DNA from: Tolypothrix sp. FACHB-123
GTDB taxonomy: Bacteria; Cyanobacteriota; Cyanobacteriia; Cyanobacteriales; Nostocaceae
Reading direction: 5' to 3'
DNA length: 64,000 nucleotides
Assembly (NCBI RefSeq): GCF_014697075.1
Contig: NZ_JACJRE010000006.1
Span: 1 to 64,000 of the forward strand
Below the pieces are notes generated by a model. It worked only from the letters and a program-made list of their open reading frames with translations. It had not been told where the DNA came from and did no database searches. Both the position numbers and the translations under genes were made by a program. Positions within the stretch are counted from its first letter, which is position 1. Each line of letters begins with the position of its first letter. Shown in pieces: positions 55,083 to 63,848 of this stretch.

Positions 55083-56237
55083 CTAAGGATAAGTATAGCC
55101 ATTAATCTGAACCCCACCATAAGGCCCTGGTGTTGGGCGCGGTAGAGAAATGCGAGATTGTGGTAGTTGAGTAGGTTGCTGCACGCCATAGTTACCATAC
55201 ACTGTGGGCGTTGACGAGTTGACAACAGCAGGTATTGAAGTTGGTGCAGAATATGGTGAAATATTACTGACACCTGAGGTGACTGGTTGTGTCACTGGTT
55301 TTGCTGCTATTCCATTGGGTAATGGCTGACTGTTATTGAAGTTAGGGTAAGCATTTTGAGTCAGGTTTGTGGCTGTTGGTTGAGGATAATTTATTCCCGT
55401 ATTTAAGTTATTATTAGGTGCTAAATTTTGAGTAGGTACGCTATTAGTTGATGGTATTTTTATGCCATTGTCTGAGGGCGTAACCATAATATTTATCGGG
55501 TTAAAAGAGTTTTGGTTGATTGATGTGATTCCATTATCATAACTAGACCCCATAATATTTTTCGGGCTAGAAACTGGACTATTAAAATCAGGATTATTTT
55601 GCTTCGGGGCTTGATTAATAGCAGCTTCTAATGGGCTAATATTTACAGAATTTTTAGCTTTGTTAGCTGGATTTGAGTTAACTGGTGTTGTTGCATTTTC
55701 TATTCCTTCTGAGGAATTAGGTGAAGATTTTGCACCAAACAATGAACTATGACTATAACCAGAACGCAATAAATTATCTGCTTGGACTAAAAATGGGTTG
55801 TTATTTTGGAAAGTTGATGTACTGTTAAATATTCCGAGACTAGGATTGGATTTAGTTACGTTGGTAGCAGATGATTTTTGACTAATGACATCATCAAATA
55901 AACTTTGGTTCTTCTTGTCGTTTAAATTTTCTTTAGGAATACTTAAGACTGCGGGTAGATTTGCTTGTTCTAAGTCTTGAGTTAGGGCTGGTAAATTATC
56001 AATATCTGCGATCGCCGCTCGGTCTTCAGTAGAAAGTGAGGAATCAACTACCTTGGGGGAATTAGCTTGTTGATTTTGATTTTGAGTAAACACATCTGGA
56101 TCTAAGAGATATTCCCAGGTAATTAGCCCAAAAATAGATAAACAAATTGCTGTTAACCAAAAGCTAGGCCGCCCTAGATTCAATAGTCGAGCTTTCAGGT
56201 AACGTAAGTAAGCAGGGGGATAATGATGATTTGACAT
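55083..56237 (-). CDS. Asn/Ser/Pro-rich membrane-anchored hypothetical protein
   Basis: A 384-aa protein not assigned to a family. The N-terminal basic segment (to about 25) is followed by one membrane helix (about 28-46, WLTAICLSIFGLITWEY) and a long low-complexity Asn/Ser/Pro/Gln-rich exterior region. Degenerate internal repeats are visible (KNIMGSSYDNGI, PINIMVTPSDNGI), and the end is RISLPRPTPGPYGGVQINGYTYP, perhaps a defined C-terminal peptide. It is probably a largely disordered anchored envelope protein. Function unknown; convergent with the kinase gene. Confidence 0.6.
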   Translation of the reverse strand: MSNHHYPPAYLRYLKARLLNLGRPSFWLTAICLSIFGLITWEYLLDPDVFTQNQNQQANSPKVVDSSLSTEDRAAIADIDNLPALTQDLEQANLPAVLSIPKENLNDKKNQSLFDDVISQKSSATNVTKSNPSLGIFNSTSTFQNNNPFLVQADNLLRSGYSHSSLFGAKSSPNSSEGIENATTPVNSNPANKAKNSVNISPLEAAINQAPKQNNPDFNSPVSSPKNIMGSSYDNGITSINQNSFNPINIMVTPSDNGIKIPSTNSVPTQNLAPNNNLNTGINYPQPTATNLTQNAYPNFNNSQPLPNGIAAKPVTQPVTSGVSNISPYSAPTSIPAVVNSSTPTVYGNYGVQQPTQLPQSRISLPRPTPGPYGGVQINGYTYP

Positions 56238-56643
56238 GGGTTTGTTTAGAGGAATTTACTGAGATGCGATCAGAGTTTAAGTAATTTCCGAAGACAGAGA
56301 TAACTAAAATTTTTGTTTTGAGAAAAATTTCAAATAAATTTTACGGTTGATTTCATCCTAACTGTTCAATCTTCATGAGTCATTAGTGATGGAAAATTAT
56401 TCGTGAAAACTTTACTTTTTACTGATTGACTTTATTAAACAAGGTTTTCCTGTGGGAATGAGATAGTTGTTTTTGTGCGATGGTTATTTTAGATATCATC
56501 GGGAATTGAAAGCTGGTCTAAGTTTATGGTTGTAGCTCTTTTCTAGTTACTCAAATGTGCGTTGCTTTCTTAGATATGACGATAAAGGCATTACCAGCCT
56601 TGTTCTCGCATCGCATAGTCCTATTTACCAGGAGACTCCAGCA
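56238..56643. other. 406-base divergent spacer before the CBS-CP12 gene
   Basis: No gene seen. It is AT-rich and ends with the ribosome site AGGAG before the ATG at 56644. An upstream in-frame start at 56557 would only add residues without family character. Confidence 0.5.
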
Positions 56644-57261
56644 ATGATGAAAGCCGAAGATATCATGACCAAAAGCGTAGTGACTATCCGTGGTTCAGCA
56701 ACTGTTGCTGAAGCCGTGGAACTAATGAAGGAAAAAGGATTGCGTGCTTTGGTTGTAGATCGTCGTCACGAGCATGATGCTTATGGCATAGTTACTGAAA
56801 CAGATATTGTGTATAAGGTCACAGCCTATGGTAAAGACCCCAAGGGAATACGGATTTACGAAATTATGAGCAAGCCCTGCATTGTTGTCAATCCTGAGTT
56901 GGGTGTGGAATATGTAGCGCGGTTATTTGCTAATACTGGTATTCGTAGGGCACCTGTGATTAAAGGTAAGCTGTTAGGGATTATTTCTATTACCGATATT
57001 TTGACAAAAAGTGATTTTGTCGAAGCGCCAAAAGGCTTGGTGCTAGAACAGAGAATTCAACAAGCGATCGCCCAAGCTCGTGCTATTTGTACCAAACAAG
57101 GAGCCTACTCTAAAGCCTGTGCCGCCGCTTGGGATGAAGTTGAAGAACTCCAAGCAGAAGCAGCCCATCAAAAAGCTGAAGGTATGGAATCAGCCAAGCT
57201 CTCTTTTCAAGAATACTGTAAAGACAACCCAGCAGCCCCGGAATGTCGGCAGTATAGTTAG
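56644..57261 (+). CDS. CBS domain pair fused to a CP12 domain
   Basis: A 205-aa regulatory fusion. AGGAG nine bases upstream decides ATG 56644 (MMKAEDIMTKS) against 56557. Residues 3-125 are two CBS motifs (DIMTKSVVTI, VVDRRHEHDAYGIVTETDIV, RRAPVIKGKLLGIISITDIL), which usually sense adenosine nucleotides. Residues about 135-205 are a CP12 domain, which binds phosphoribulokinase and GAPDH in the dark. Its four cysteines are present: Cys149 and Cys159, Cys192 and Cys201, the last pair 8 residues apart as in CP12, and the core CAAAWDEVEELQAEAAHQK is retained. A role linking energy charge or redox state to Calvin-cycle enzyme control is inference from the two known domain types. Confidence 0.92.
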   Translation: MMKAEDIMTKSVVTIRGSATVAEAVELMKEKGLRALVVDRRHEHDAYGIVTETDIVYKVTAYGKDPKGIRIYEIMSKPCIVVNPELGVEYVARLFANTGIRRAPVIKGKLLGIISITDILTKSDFVEAPKGLVLEQRIQQAIAQARAICTKQGAYSKACAAAWDEVEELQAEAAHQKAEGMESAKLSFQEYCKDNPAAPECRQYS

Positions 57262-57304
57262 CCAAGGGGCTAGAGGCTAGGGGCTAGGGAAGGGGGACAA
57301 GGAA

Positions 57305-57352
57305 TTTTAGATTTTAGATTTGCGATTTTGGATTTCAATCTAAAATCTAAAA
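57305..57352. repeat. perfect 16-bp inverted repeat, TTTTAGATT family
   Basis: TTTTAGATTTTAGATT (57305-57320) and AATCTAAAATCTAAAA (57337-57352) pair exactly with a 16-base loop. Related unpaired copies lie at 13340-13382. It lies between the convergent CBS-CP12 and lptF/G genes and could act as a bidirectional terminator. Confidence 0.6.
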
Positions 57353-57377
57353 TCCAAAATCCAAAATTGTTTCTCTG

Positions 57378-57421
57378 CCCAATGCCCAATGCCCCATACC
57401 CAATGCCCCATGCCCCATGCC
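57378..57421. repeat. CCCAATGCC/CCCATGCC tandem repeat
   Basis: Six to seven degenerate heptamer units (the inverse of GGGCATT) end immediately at the lptF/G stop codon, on its downstream side. Confidence 0.65.
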
Positions 57422-57423
57422 CT

Positions 57424-58599
57424 TTACCTTTGAGCAACTCTGATCAATAAAAATAGCCCTGTTCCCAAACCAATAAAGTTAGGTAGCCAAGCACCCATAA
57501 AAGGAGAGAGGATATTTGCTTGGGCTAAGGCTCCAGTAATAAAGCTGAGGAAGTAATAAGAGAAAATGACAATGACGCTAATACCAAAACTTGTACCGCG
57601 TCCAGTGCGCTGGGGTACGGTTCCCATTGCTGCGCCGACTAAGCCAAAGACTACACAGACAAAGGGTAAGGCAATTTTTTGTTGAATTCTGACTTCGAGT
57701 TTGCGAATTTTTTGGCGATCGCCACCTAAGCGTTCTACAGCTAGTTGTTCTAAGGCTTCGGAAATGTTCATTTCGCCGTAGTCGCGGCTTTTTTCTGCCA
57801 AACTTAATGCTGTGCGCGGAAGGCGTAGTTGTTGTTTGTCAAATCGGAGAATGTTGCGATAAGAGCGATCGGGAGATACTAAATAGATAGTGCCGTTATA
57901 AAAATCCCAAACATTTTGTGATGCGTTCCATTCCCCTGATTCGGCAACAACAATTTGATTGAGATTTTCTTCGGAGCGATCGATAATTGTCAAACCTGTC
58001 ATACGCTTACCATCGAATTGGTCAGCGTAAAACAAGCGTGTTAATATTCTATTCGTCGTTCCATCTTTACCCTTGACATCTCGATATTCGGGATAGAAAA
58101 TATTCTGCTGTTTTAAAATTGGCTTGTCAGATTTTAGGGCGTTATTCAAAGTTGTATTTGCTTGATAGCTGGCTGCTGGTGCTATATGTTCGTTAAATAC
58201 AAATGTCAGCCCGGTAACAACTAGACTTAACATCACAGCAGTCATCACCATGCGATAAACACTTACCCCACAGCCCCGCAGGGCGATAAGTTCACTTTCG
58301 CTAGAAAGACGACTATAAGTCATCAAAGTAGCTAACAAAGTGGACATAGGGAAGGCTAAAACAATAAACGTTGGCAGTTTTAAAATAAAAACTTGCAGAG
58401 CGATATCTATGGGTAGCCCAGATTCTACGATTTTTCTGACTAAGTCAAATACGGCATCAATTGTGACGCCAATTGATGAAAAAGCTCCCACCCCAAATAA
58501 AAATGGTGGTAGCAATTCGCTGGTGAGGTAGCGATCCATGATCGTAAAAGGCATCAGCGAATTGATGGTGTAATAAGATGTGAGCTTTTTGGAAATCAT
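57424..58599 (-). CDS. LPS export permease LptF/LptG family
   Basis: A 391-aa (371 if it starts at 58539, MDRYLTSELL) inner-membrane permease of the YjgP/YjgQ family. Hydrophobic segments lie near the N terminus (about 33-120) and at the C terminus (about 310-385), with a periplasmic beta-jellyroll between (about 150-290). Family signatures: MDRYLTSELLPPFLFG, then SRLSSESELIALRGCG. With LptB it forms the LptB2FG ABC transporter that lifts LPS. Cyanobacteria often have a single permease of this kind. It follows lptB on the same strand after 148 bases, part of an lptA-lptB-lptF/G group. Confidence 0.88.
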   Translation of the reverse strand: MISKKLTSYYTINSLMPFTIMDRYLTSELLPPFLFGVGAFSSIGVTIDAVFDLVRKIVESGLPIDIALQVFILKLPTFIVLAFPMSTLLATLMTYSRLSSESELIALRGCGVSVYRMVMTAVMLSLVVTGLTFVFNEHIAPAASYQANTTLNNALKSDKPILKQQNIFYPEYRDVKGKDGTTNRILTRLFYADQFDGKRMTGLTIIDRSEENLNQIVVAESGEWNASQNVWDFYNGTIYLVSPDRSYRNILRFDKQQLRLPRTALSLAEKSRDYGEMNISEALEQLAVERLGGDRQKIRKLEVRIQQKIALPFVCVVFGLVGAAMGTVPQRTGRGTSFGISVIVIFSYYFLSFITGALAQANILSPFMGAWLPNFIGLGTGLFLLIRVAQR

Positions 58600-58747
58600 A
58601 CGCCAATTGATTAATTAAATATTTAGAACCCAGACACAGCCAAAGATTTATAATAAATACAAAGCGCGAAAACCAAATCCCAGGCGCTGAAAAAAATGAA
58701 CTCTCTGGATTAAAACTTAAGAATAAAGACTCAACAATCTCCTGGTT

Positions 58748-59476
58748 TTAGACTTGGAAATTATCGCCTAAATAATATTGGCGCACGAGCGGGTTATTAT
58801 AAAGTTCATTAGCATTACCAAAAGCGAGAATTTGCCCCTCGCGCATGATATAGGCGCGATCGGTAATAGCCAAAGTTTCGCGGACATTGTGATCTGTTAT
58901 TAAGATACCCATACCGCGATCGCGAAGTCGCGCTACAATCTGTTGAATCTCGGAAACCGCTATGGGATCGACTCCAGCAAATGGTTCATCCAAAAGCAAA
59001 AATTTTGGCCCTTCTCTACCAGCAGCTAAAGCCCTGGCTAATTCTGTGCGGCGACGTTCACCACCAGAAAGTTGAATTCCTTTACTGTTAGCTACTTTTT
59101 CCAAACGAAACTCTCGCAGTAAATTGTTGATCCGCCCTGACCATTCCCAGTGTGGTACATTGGTTTGCTCTAGTACTAAGAGTATGTTATCGCGTACCGA
59201 AAGCTGGCGAAAAACGCTTGCTTCCTGCGCCAGATAGCCAATACCTAACCTTGCCCGCTTGTGCATTGGCATTGAGGTAATATCGAGATTATCTAACCAA
59301 ACTTTTCCCTGATTGGGTTTTTCTAACCCTGTAGCAATATAAAAGGTTGTTGTTTTACCTGCGCCATTCGGCCCTAATAAACCAACAACTTCTCCTTGGG
59401 CAACAGAAAGGTTAACACGATTGACAATCTGTCGCTTACCGTAGGATTTATGGATATTCTCCAAATTAATTTTCAC
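58748..59476 (-). CDS. lptB: LPS export ABC transporter ATP-binding protein
   Basis: A 242-aa ATPase that powers LPS extraction from the inner membrane. Complete Walker A (GPNGAGKTT), signature LSGGERRR, Walker B with LLLDEPFAGVDP and switch His (LITDHNVRE). The LptB-type IHKSYGKRQIVNRVNLSVAQGEVVGLLGPNGAGK opening is recognisable. The start is GTG at 59476. It lies 28 bases after lptA and 148 bases before lptF/G on the minus strand. Confidence 0.95.
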   Translation of the reverse strand: MKINLENIHKSYGKRQIVNRVNLSVAQGEVVGLLGPNGAGKTTTFYIATGLEKPNQGKVWLDNLDITSMPMHKRARLGIGYLAQEASVFRQLSVRDNILLVLEQTNVPHWEWSGRINNLLREFRLEKVANSKGIQLSGGERRRTELARALAAGREGPKFLLLDEPFAGVDPIAVSEIQQIVARLRDRGMGILITDHNVRETLAITDRAYIMREGQILAFGNANELYNNPLVRQYYLGDNFQV

Positions 59477-59504
59477 TTTTTCAGATGCCCTTTCTCCGGA
59501 AAAA

Positions 59505-60002
59505 CTAATTAGAACCTTTGAGATCTGGTGTCTTCGGCGCAGGTTTTGCAGATTGTCCGCCCATTTCGGAGTCCTGTACCATGTAAATAGACTCTACCTG
59601 ACGGTTAGATTGGGGCAAAGCCACAAATCTTCCTTCATCTATCAGATAAGTCACTCTCTCAGCGCGGATACTATTGCCACCCTGTTGCAAAATATAGACA
59701 TTGCCACTAAAGTCAATCCGGCGTTCCTTGCTAAAATATTGTGCTTGTGTTGCTGTGGCTTGTATTTGCCTTGCAGGATATAACATTTGCACGTTCCCGC
59801 GAGCTGTTACTACTTGGCTTTTAGCATCATATTCTTGAACATCAGAGCGAATTGTTAAAGGGCGATTTCCCTCAGATGTTTGTGCAGTCACGGTTTGCAT
59901 TTGGGGAGGAATCACCATTGCACCCAAGAGTGTAGCGGGTAAAACTAAGTTTAAAGCCAAGCGACGGATTTGTGCTCTGGGCAATTGATAGGAGGGCATC
60001 AT
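59505..60002 (-). CDS. lptA: LptA/OstA family periplasmic LPS transport protein
   Basis: A 165-aa secreted OstA-domain protein. An N-terminal signal segment (LALNLVLPATLLGAMVIPP) is followed by a beta-jellyroll strand pattern with PLTIRSDVQEYDAKSQVVTARGNVQ and RRIDFSGNVYILQQGGNSIRAERVTY, typical of the OstA bridge protein. It should form the periplasmic bridge that carries LPS. It is the first gene of the lptA-lptB-lptF/G group. Confidence 0.9.
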   Translation of the reverse strand: MMPSYQLPRAQIRRLALNLVLPATLLGAMVIPPQMQTVTAQTSEGNRPLTIRSDVQEYDAKSQVVTARGNVQMLYPARQIQATATQAQYFSKERRIDFSGNVYILQQGGNSIRAERVTYLIDEGRFVALPQSNRQVESIYMVQDSEMGGQSAKPAPKTPDLKGSN

Positions 60003-61013
60003 AACAATTTACAATTTAAAATTTCAGCTTGTATTTTAATTATCTCAACAACTTCATCCAAAGGTAAAAAATCCCATCGGGACTAATTTCAGATAAATGC
60101 TAACGCTATAGACGCTTAGCCCAAGCTTAAGGTTTCGTGTCAATTCACGCTTAGCACTAGATTTGGTGACAATAAAAGCAAGCTTTGTACTGAATAGGAA
60201 ACTACCCTGCATAATTACATCCAGTCACATAGCCTTGTAATGTAATATTTTACTCTAAAATTATCTAAGTATTTATTATTTTTACTAAACACTAGTATAA
60301 ATACGTAATATGTAGTGCGAGAATGCGATCGCCTCCCTTCCACCTATATCAGTCCACTATGCGATCGCCAATAACTAACAATCACCAATAATCACCAACA
60401 ATCACCCTAATTTCCCACACATCATTGTTTTGTGCCGCTTTCTACTGTATCAAACTGAGATTAAATTTAGCCGCATCAGCAGAATTTACGTGATCGCGCG
60501 ATAGTCACACTTCAACTTCATTTGTCATCATGTAGTGAATAAATATTCAAGTAACTTGAATTACATATTAAGCTTAGCCAACTCATGCTTTAATCCATCA
60601 GTACATTTGCGGGATGAAGGATGAAATTACTCAGTCATAGACTAAGTTCGGCAGATTTAATGGGTAATTTAGCTTACATAAATAATTGGTGATTTGATGA
60701 TGATTTTACTTTGTAATTGGCTCCGCGATCCAGTGCTAAAAATTTCTCAGGTATAGTGCAATTAATTTTGAATTGAAAGCGACCAATAAGGTAATTGGCG
60801 TAGATATTTTATTTTTTTTGGATGTTTTGATTTATGTACCCATTGATGTGCATGAATCAAAACAACTGAAACTTGGCGTGCATACCGCATTTATCAATAT
60901 AATTGGCTGATTTTTTAAATTTTTCGGTTTTTTTATCCCGAACGTCTTACACCAAAACAATTTTTCAATTAATAACTAATGCTTGAGTTTCCTATCTGGA
61001 AACCAATTTGACT
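60003..61013. other. 1011-base AT-rich spacer between lptA and the repeat-protein gene
   Basis: No gene is supported. It contains two HIP1 sites, a tandem AATAATCACC/AACAATCACC block (60370-60412) and long AT-rich stretches. It must hold the divergent promoters of lptA and the 944-aa gene; no known operator was identified. Confidence 0.45.
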
Positions 61014-63848
61014 ATGTTTAACAATACACAAATACACATTGATTCTCCTATGGGAGAGTTAAATCATGCTGGGAATTTTTTAGATAACTATGATCTAAAT
61101 TCTTTACCAGCAGATTCCCAAATATCTACATCACAGCAACTTTTGGCATTAGCTGGTGAAACTCTTATCCAAGCATGGCAACATCAAATTAATCCAGACA
61201 AAGCATTAGTTTATGCGGCTGGCAGTATTTTTAAAAGTAACTTTACGGCTAATGCTGAAATTGCTTTTGGAGAATCTTTTGATATTCATAAAGCACAAGC
61301 ATTAGGTGCGGACATTTTAGGTGGAAATTATGGTGTATTACCAGAGCTAAAATTCCTCTCTCGTGAAGAAATGAATGGTGCATTAGGTGCCTATAGTCAA
61401 AGTACAAATACCATTTATATTAATAGAGATTTTCTCATCCAAAATCTAGATAATCCAATCGCTATTGGTAAAGTTTTGGTTGAAGAAGAAACACACTTTA
61501 TCGATGCTTATGTTAGTCATATTGACTCGCCTGGTGATGAAGGCGAAATATTAACAGAATTGATTTTTGGTAATCCACTGACTGTAGAACGGATGAATCA
61601 GCTTCGTGCTGAAGATGATACCACTACCATTTTTTTTGATGGTCAATCCCTTAAAGTTGAACAACGAGTCAATAAAGATGACTTCAACGGTGATGAGATC
61701 TCAGATATTTTATTCCGCAATGGGACGAGTATTGATACCTGGTTAGTTAATGGTAATGCTCAAGTGACAGCCGCAATTAGGATGGGAAATGCTGCTGTTG
61801 ATTGGCAAATTCAAGGTGTAGCTGATTTCAACGGTGATGGGATATCAGATATTTTATTTCGGAACGGGACAAGTATCGATGTCTGGTTAGTTAACGGTAA
61901 TGCTCAGGTGACAGCAGCAATCAGGATGGGAAATGTTCCTGTTGATTGGCAAATTCAAGGTGTAGCTGATTTTAACGGTAATGATGTCCCAGATATTTTG
62001 TTCCGCAATGGGACGAATATCAATGTCTGCTTAGTCAATAGTGATGTTCAACTGACAACAGCAATCAGGATGGGAAATGTTGCTGTTGATTGGCAAATTC
62101 AAGGTATTGCTGATTTTAACGGTAATGGCGTATCAGATATTTTGTTCCGCAATGGGACGAATATCGATGTCTGCTTAGTCAATAGCGATTTTCAACTGAC
62201 AGCACCAATCAGGATGGGAAATGCTGCTGTTGATTGGCAAATTCAAGGTATTGCTGATTTTAACGGTAATGGCGTATCAGATATTTTGTTCCGCAATGGG
62301 ACGAATATCGATGTCTGCTTAGTCAATAGCGATTTTCAACTGACAGCACCAATCAGGATGGGAAATGCTGCTGTTGATTGGCAAATTCAAGGTATTGCTG
62401 ATTTTAACGGTAATGGCGTATCAGATATTTTGTTCCGCAATGGGACGAATATCGATGTCTGCTTAGTCAATAGCGATGTTCAACTGACAGCACCAATCAG
62501 GATGGGAAATGCTGCTGTTGATTGGCAAATTCAAGGTGTAGTTGATTTCAACGGTAATGCTGTATCAAATATTTTGTTCCGCAATGGGACGAATATCGAT
62601 GTCTACTTAGTGAATAGTGATGTTCAAGTTACAGCAGTAAAGAGGGTGGGAAATGCTGCTGTTGATTGGCAAATTCAAGGTGTAGCCGATTTCAACGGTA
62701 ATGGCTTATCAGATATTCTGTTCCGCAATGATACTAATATCGATGTTTGGTTAGTTAATGGTAATGCTCAACTAACAGCAGCAATTAGGATGGGAAATGT
62801 TCCTGTTGATTGGCAAATTCAAGGTGTAGCTGATTTTAACGGTAATGGCGTATCAGATATTTTGTTCCGCAATGGGACGAATATCGATGTCTACTTAGTC
62901 AATAGCTATGTTCAACTGACAGCACCAATCAGGATGGGAAATGCTCCTGTTGATTGGCAAATTCAAGGTGTAGCTGATTTTAATGGCGATGGGATATCAG
63001 ATATTTTGTTCCGTCATGGGACTAATCTCGATGTTTGGTTAGTTAATGGTAATGCTCAAGTTGCAGCAGTAAAGAGGGTGGGAAATGCTGCTATTGATTG
63101 GCAAATTCAAGGTGTAGCTGATTTCAACGGTGATGGGATATCAGATATTGTGTTCCGCAATGATACTAATATCGATGTCTGGTTAGTTAATGGTAATACT
63201 CAAGTTACTGCTGTAAAGAGGGTGAGAAATGCTGCTGTTGATTGGCAAATTCAAGGTGTAGCTGATTTCAACGGCGATGGGATCTCAGATATTTTGTTGC
63301 GTAATGATACTAACTTAGATGTCTGGTTAGTTAATGATAATGTTCAAGCGACAGCACCAGTGAGCGCCGGAAATGCGCCTGTTGATTGGCAAATTCAACT
63401 AAGTCCCGTGAGTCTGACAGCACCTCTAGGTTTGATGACTACTTCTCAGAAGCTAACAACATTGATTAATGGACAGTTGAATGGTCTATCTTTTGATATG
63501 GATGGCTATTATGGCGCTCAATGTTGGGATTTAGTTGCTTACGCAACTGGTAACACTACGTCAACCTATAATTGGAAACGAGGCGCTAATGTGATGGAAA
63601 ATGGCAATGTGGCTGTGGGTACCGCCATTGCAACTTTCCTCGGCCCAAATAATACTTATGACACCCCTCCAGATTATAGTCGCCAGCACACTGCAATCTT
63701 TGCGGGCTATGGAGTTGAGTATGGAGTATCTGGTTTCTATGTATGGGATCAGAATTGGAATTGGAAGCAATATGTCCAGAAACACTTTATTCGCACTAAT
63801 AGCTCAGGAACTAACGATGCAGATAATTATTATATTGTTCAAGTTTAA
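61014..63848 (+). CDS. FG-GAP-like 12-repeat protein with C-terminal Cys/His/Asp hydrolase-like domain
   Basis: A 944-aa protein; ATG 61014 is preferred over the TTG at 61008. The N-terminal region (1-221) has a VEEETHFIDAY segment resembling a motif I recall from other cyanobacterial surface proteins. Residues 222-795 are twelve 48-residue repeats (DFNGDGISDILFRNGT then DVWLVNGNAQVTA then DWQIQ), each with a Ca-binding-like DxNxDGxxD loop; they probably fold as a beta-propeller. The C terminus (about 800-944) has Cys837 (AQCWDLV), His892 (RQHTAIFAGYG) and Asp912 (VWDQNW), the arrangement of NlpC/P60- and CHAP-like amidases. No Sec signal is seen, so export may use another route. Ligand and substrate unknown. 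Confidence 0.85.
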   Translation: MFNNTQIHIDSPMGELNHAGNFLDNYDLNSLPADSQISTSQQLLALAGETLIQAWQHQINPDKALVYAAGSIFKSNFTANAEIAFGESFDIHKAQALGADILGGNYGVLPELKFLSREEMNGALGAYSQSTNTIYINRDFLIQNLDNPIAIGKVLVEEETHFIDAYVSHIDSPGDEGEILTELIFGNPLTVERMNQLRAEDDTTTIFFDGQSLKVEQRVNKDDFNGDEISDILFRNGTSIDTWLVNGNAQVTAAIRMGNAAVDWQIQGVADFNGDGISDILFRNGTSIDVWLVNGNAQVTAAIRMGNVPVDWQIQGVADFNGNDVPDILFRNGTNINVCLVNSDVQLTTAIRMGNVAVDWQIQGIADFNGNGVSDILFRNGTNIDVCLVNSDFQLTAPIRMGNAAVDWQIQGIADFNGNGVSDILFRNGTNIDVCLVNSDFQLTAPIRMGNAAVDWQIQGIADFNGNGVSDILFRNGTNIDVCLVNSDVQLTAPIRMGNAAVDWQIQGVVDFNGNAVSNILFRNGTNIDVYLVNSDVQVTAVKRVGNAAVDWQIQGVADFNGNGLSDILFRNDTNIDVWLVNGNAQLTAAIRMGNVPVDWQIQGVADFNGNGVSDILFRNGTNIDVYLVNSYVQLTAPIRMGNAPVDWQIQGVADFNGDGISDILFRHGTNLDVWLVNGNAQVAAVKRVGNAAIDWQIQGVADFNGDGISDIVFRNDTNIDVWLVNGNTQVTAVKRVRNAAVDWQIQGVADFNGDGISDILLRNDTNLDVWLVNDNVQATAPVSAGNAPVDWQIQLSPVSLTAPLGLMTTSQKLTTLINGQLNGLSFDMDGYYGAQCWDLVAYATGNTTSTYNWKRGANVMENGNVAVGTAIATFLGPNNTYDTPPDYSRQHTAIFAGYGVEYGVSGFYVWDQNWNWKQYVQKHFIRTNSSGTNDADNYYIVQV
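61677..63398 (+). repeat. 144-bp tandem coding repeats (12 units)
   Basis: Twelve direct 144-base units encode the 48-residue FG-GAP-like repeats, of which the first lacks two residues. Units 4 and 5 (62103-62246 and 62247-62390) are identical at the nucleotide level, and unit 6 differs little, showing recent unit duplication. Others differ mainly in the TWLVNG/VCLVNS region. Confidence 0.9.

Noticed and set aside
61677-63398. Regular 144-bp repeats as a CRISPR or satellite
   Set aside because: They are in frame within one coding region, with conserved protein motifs and no spacers.
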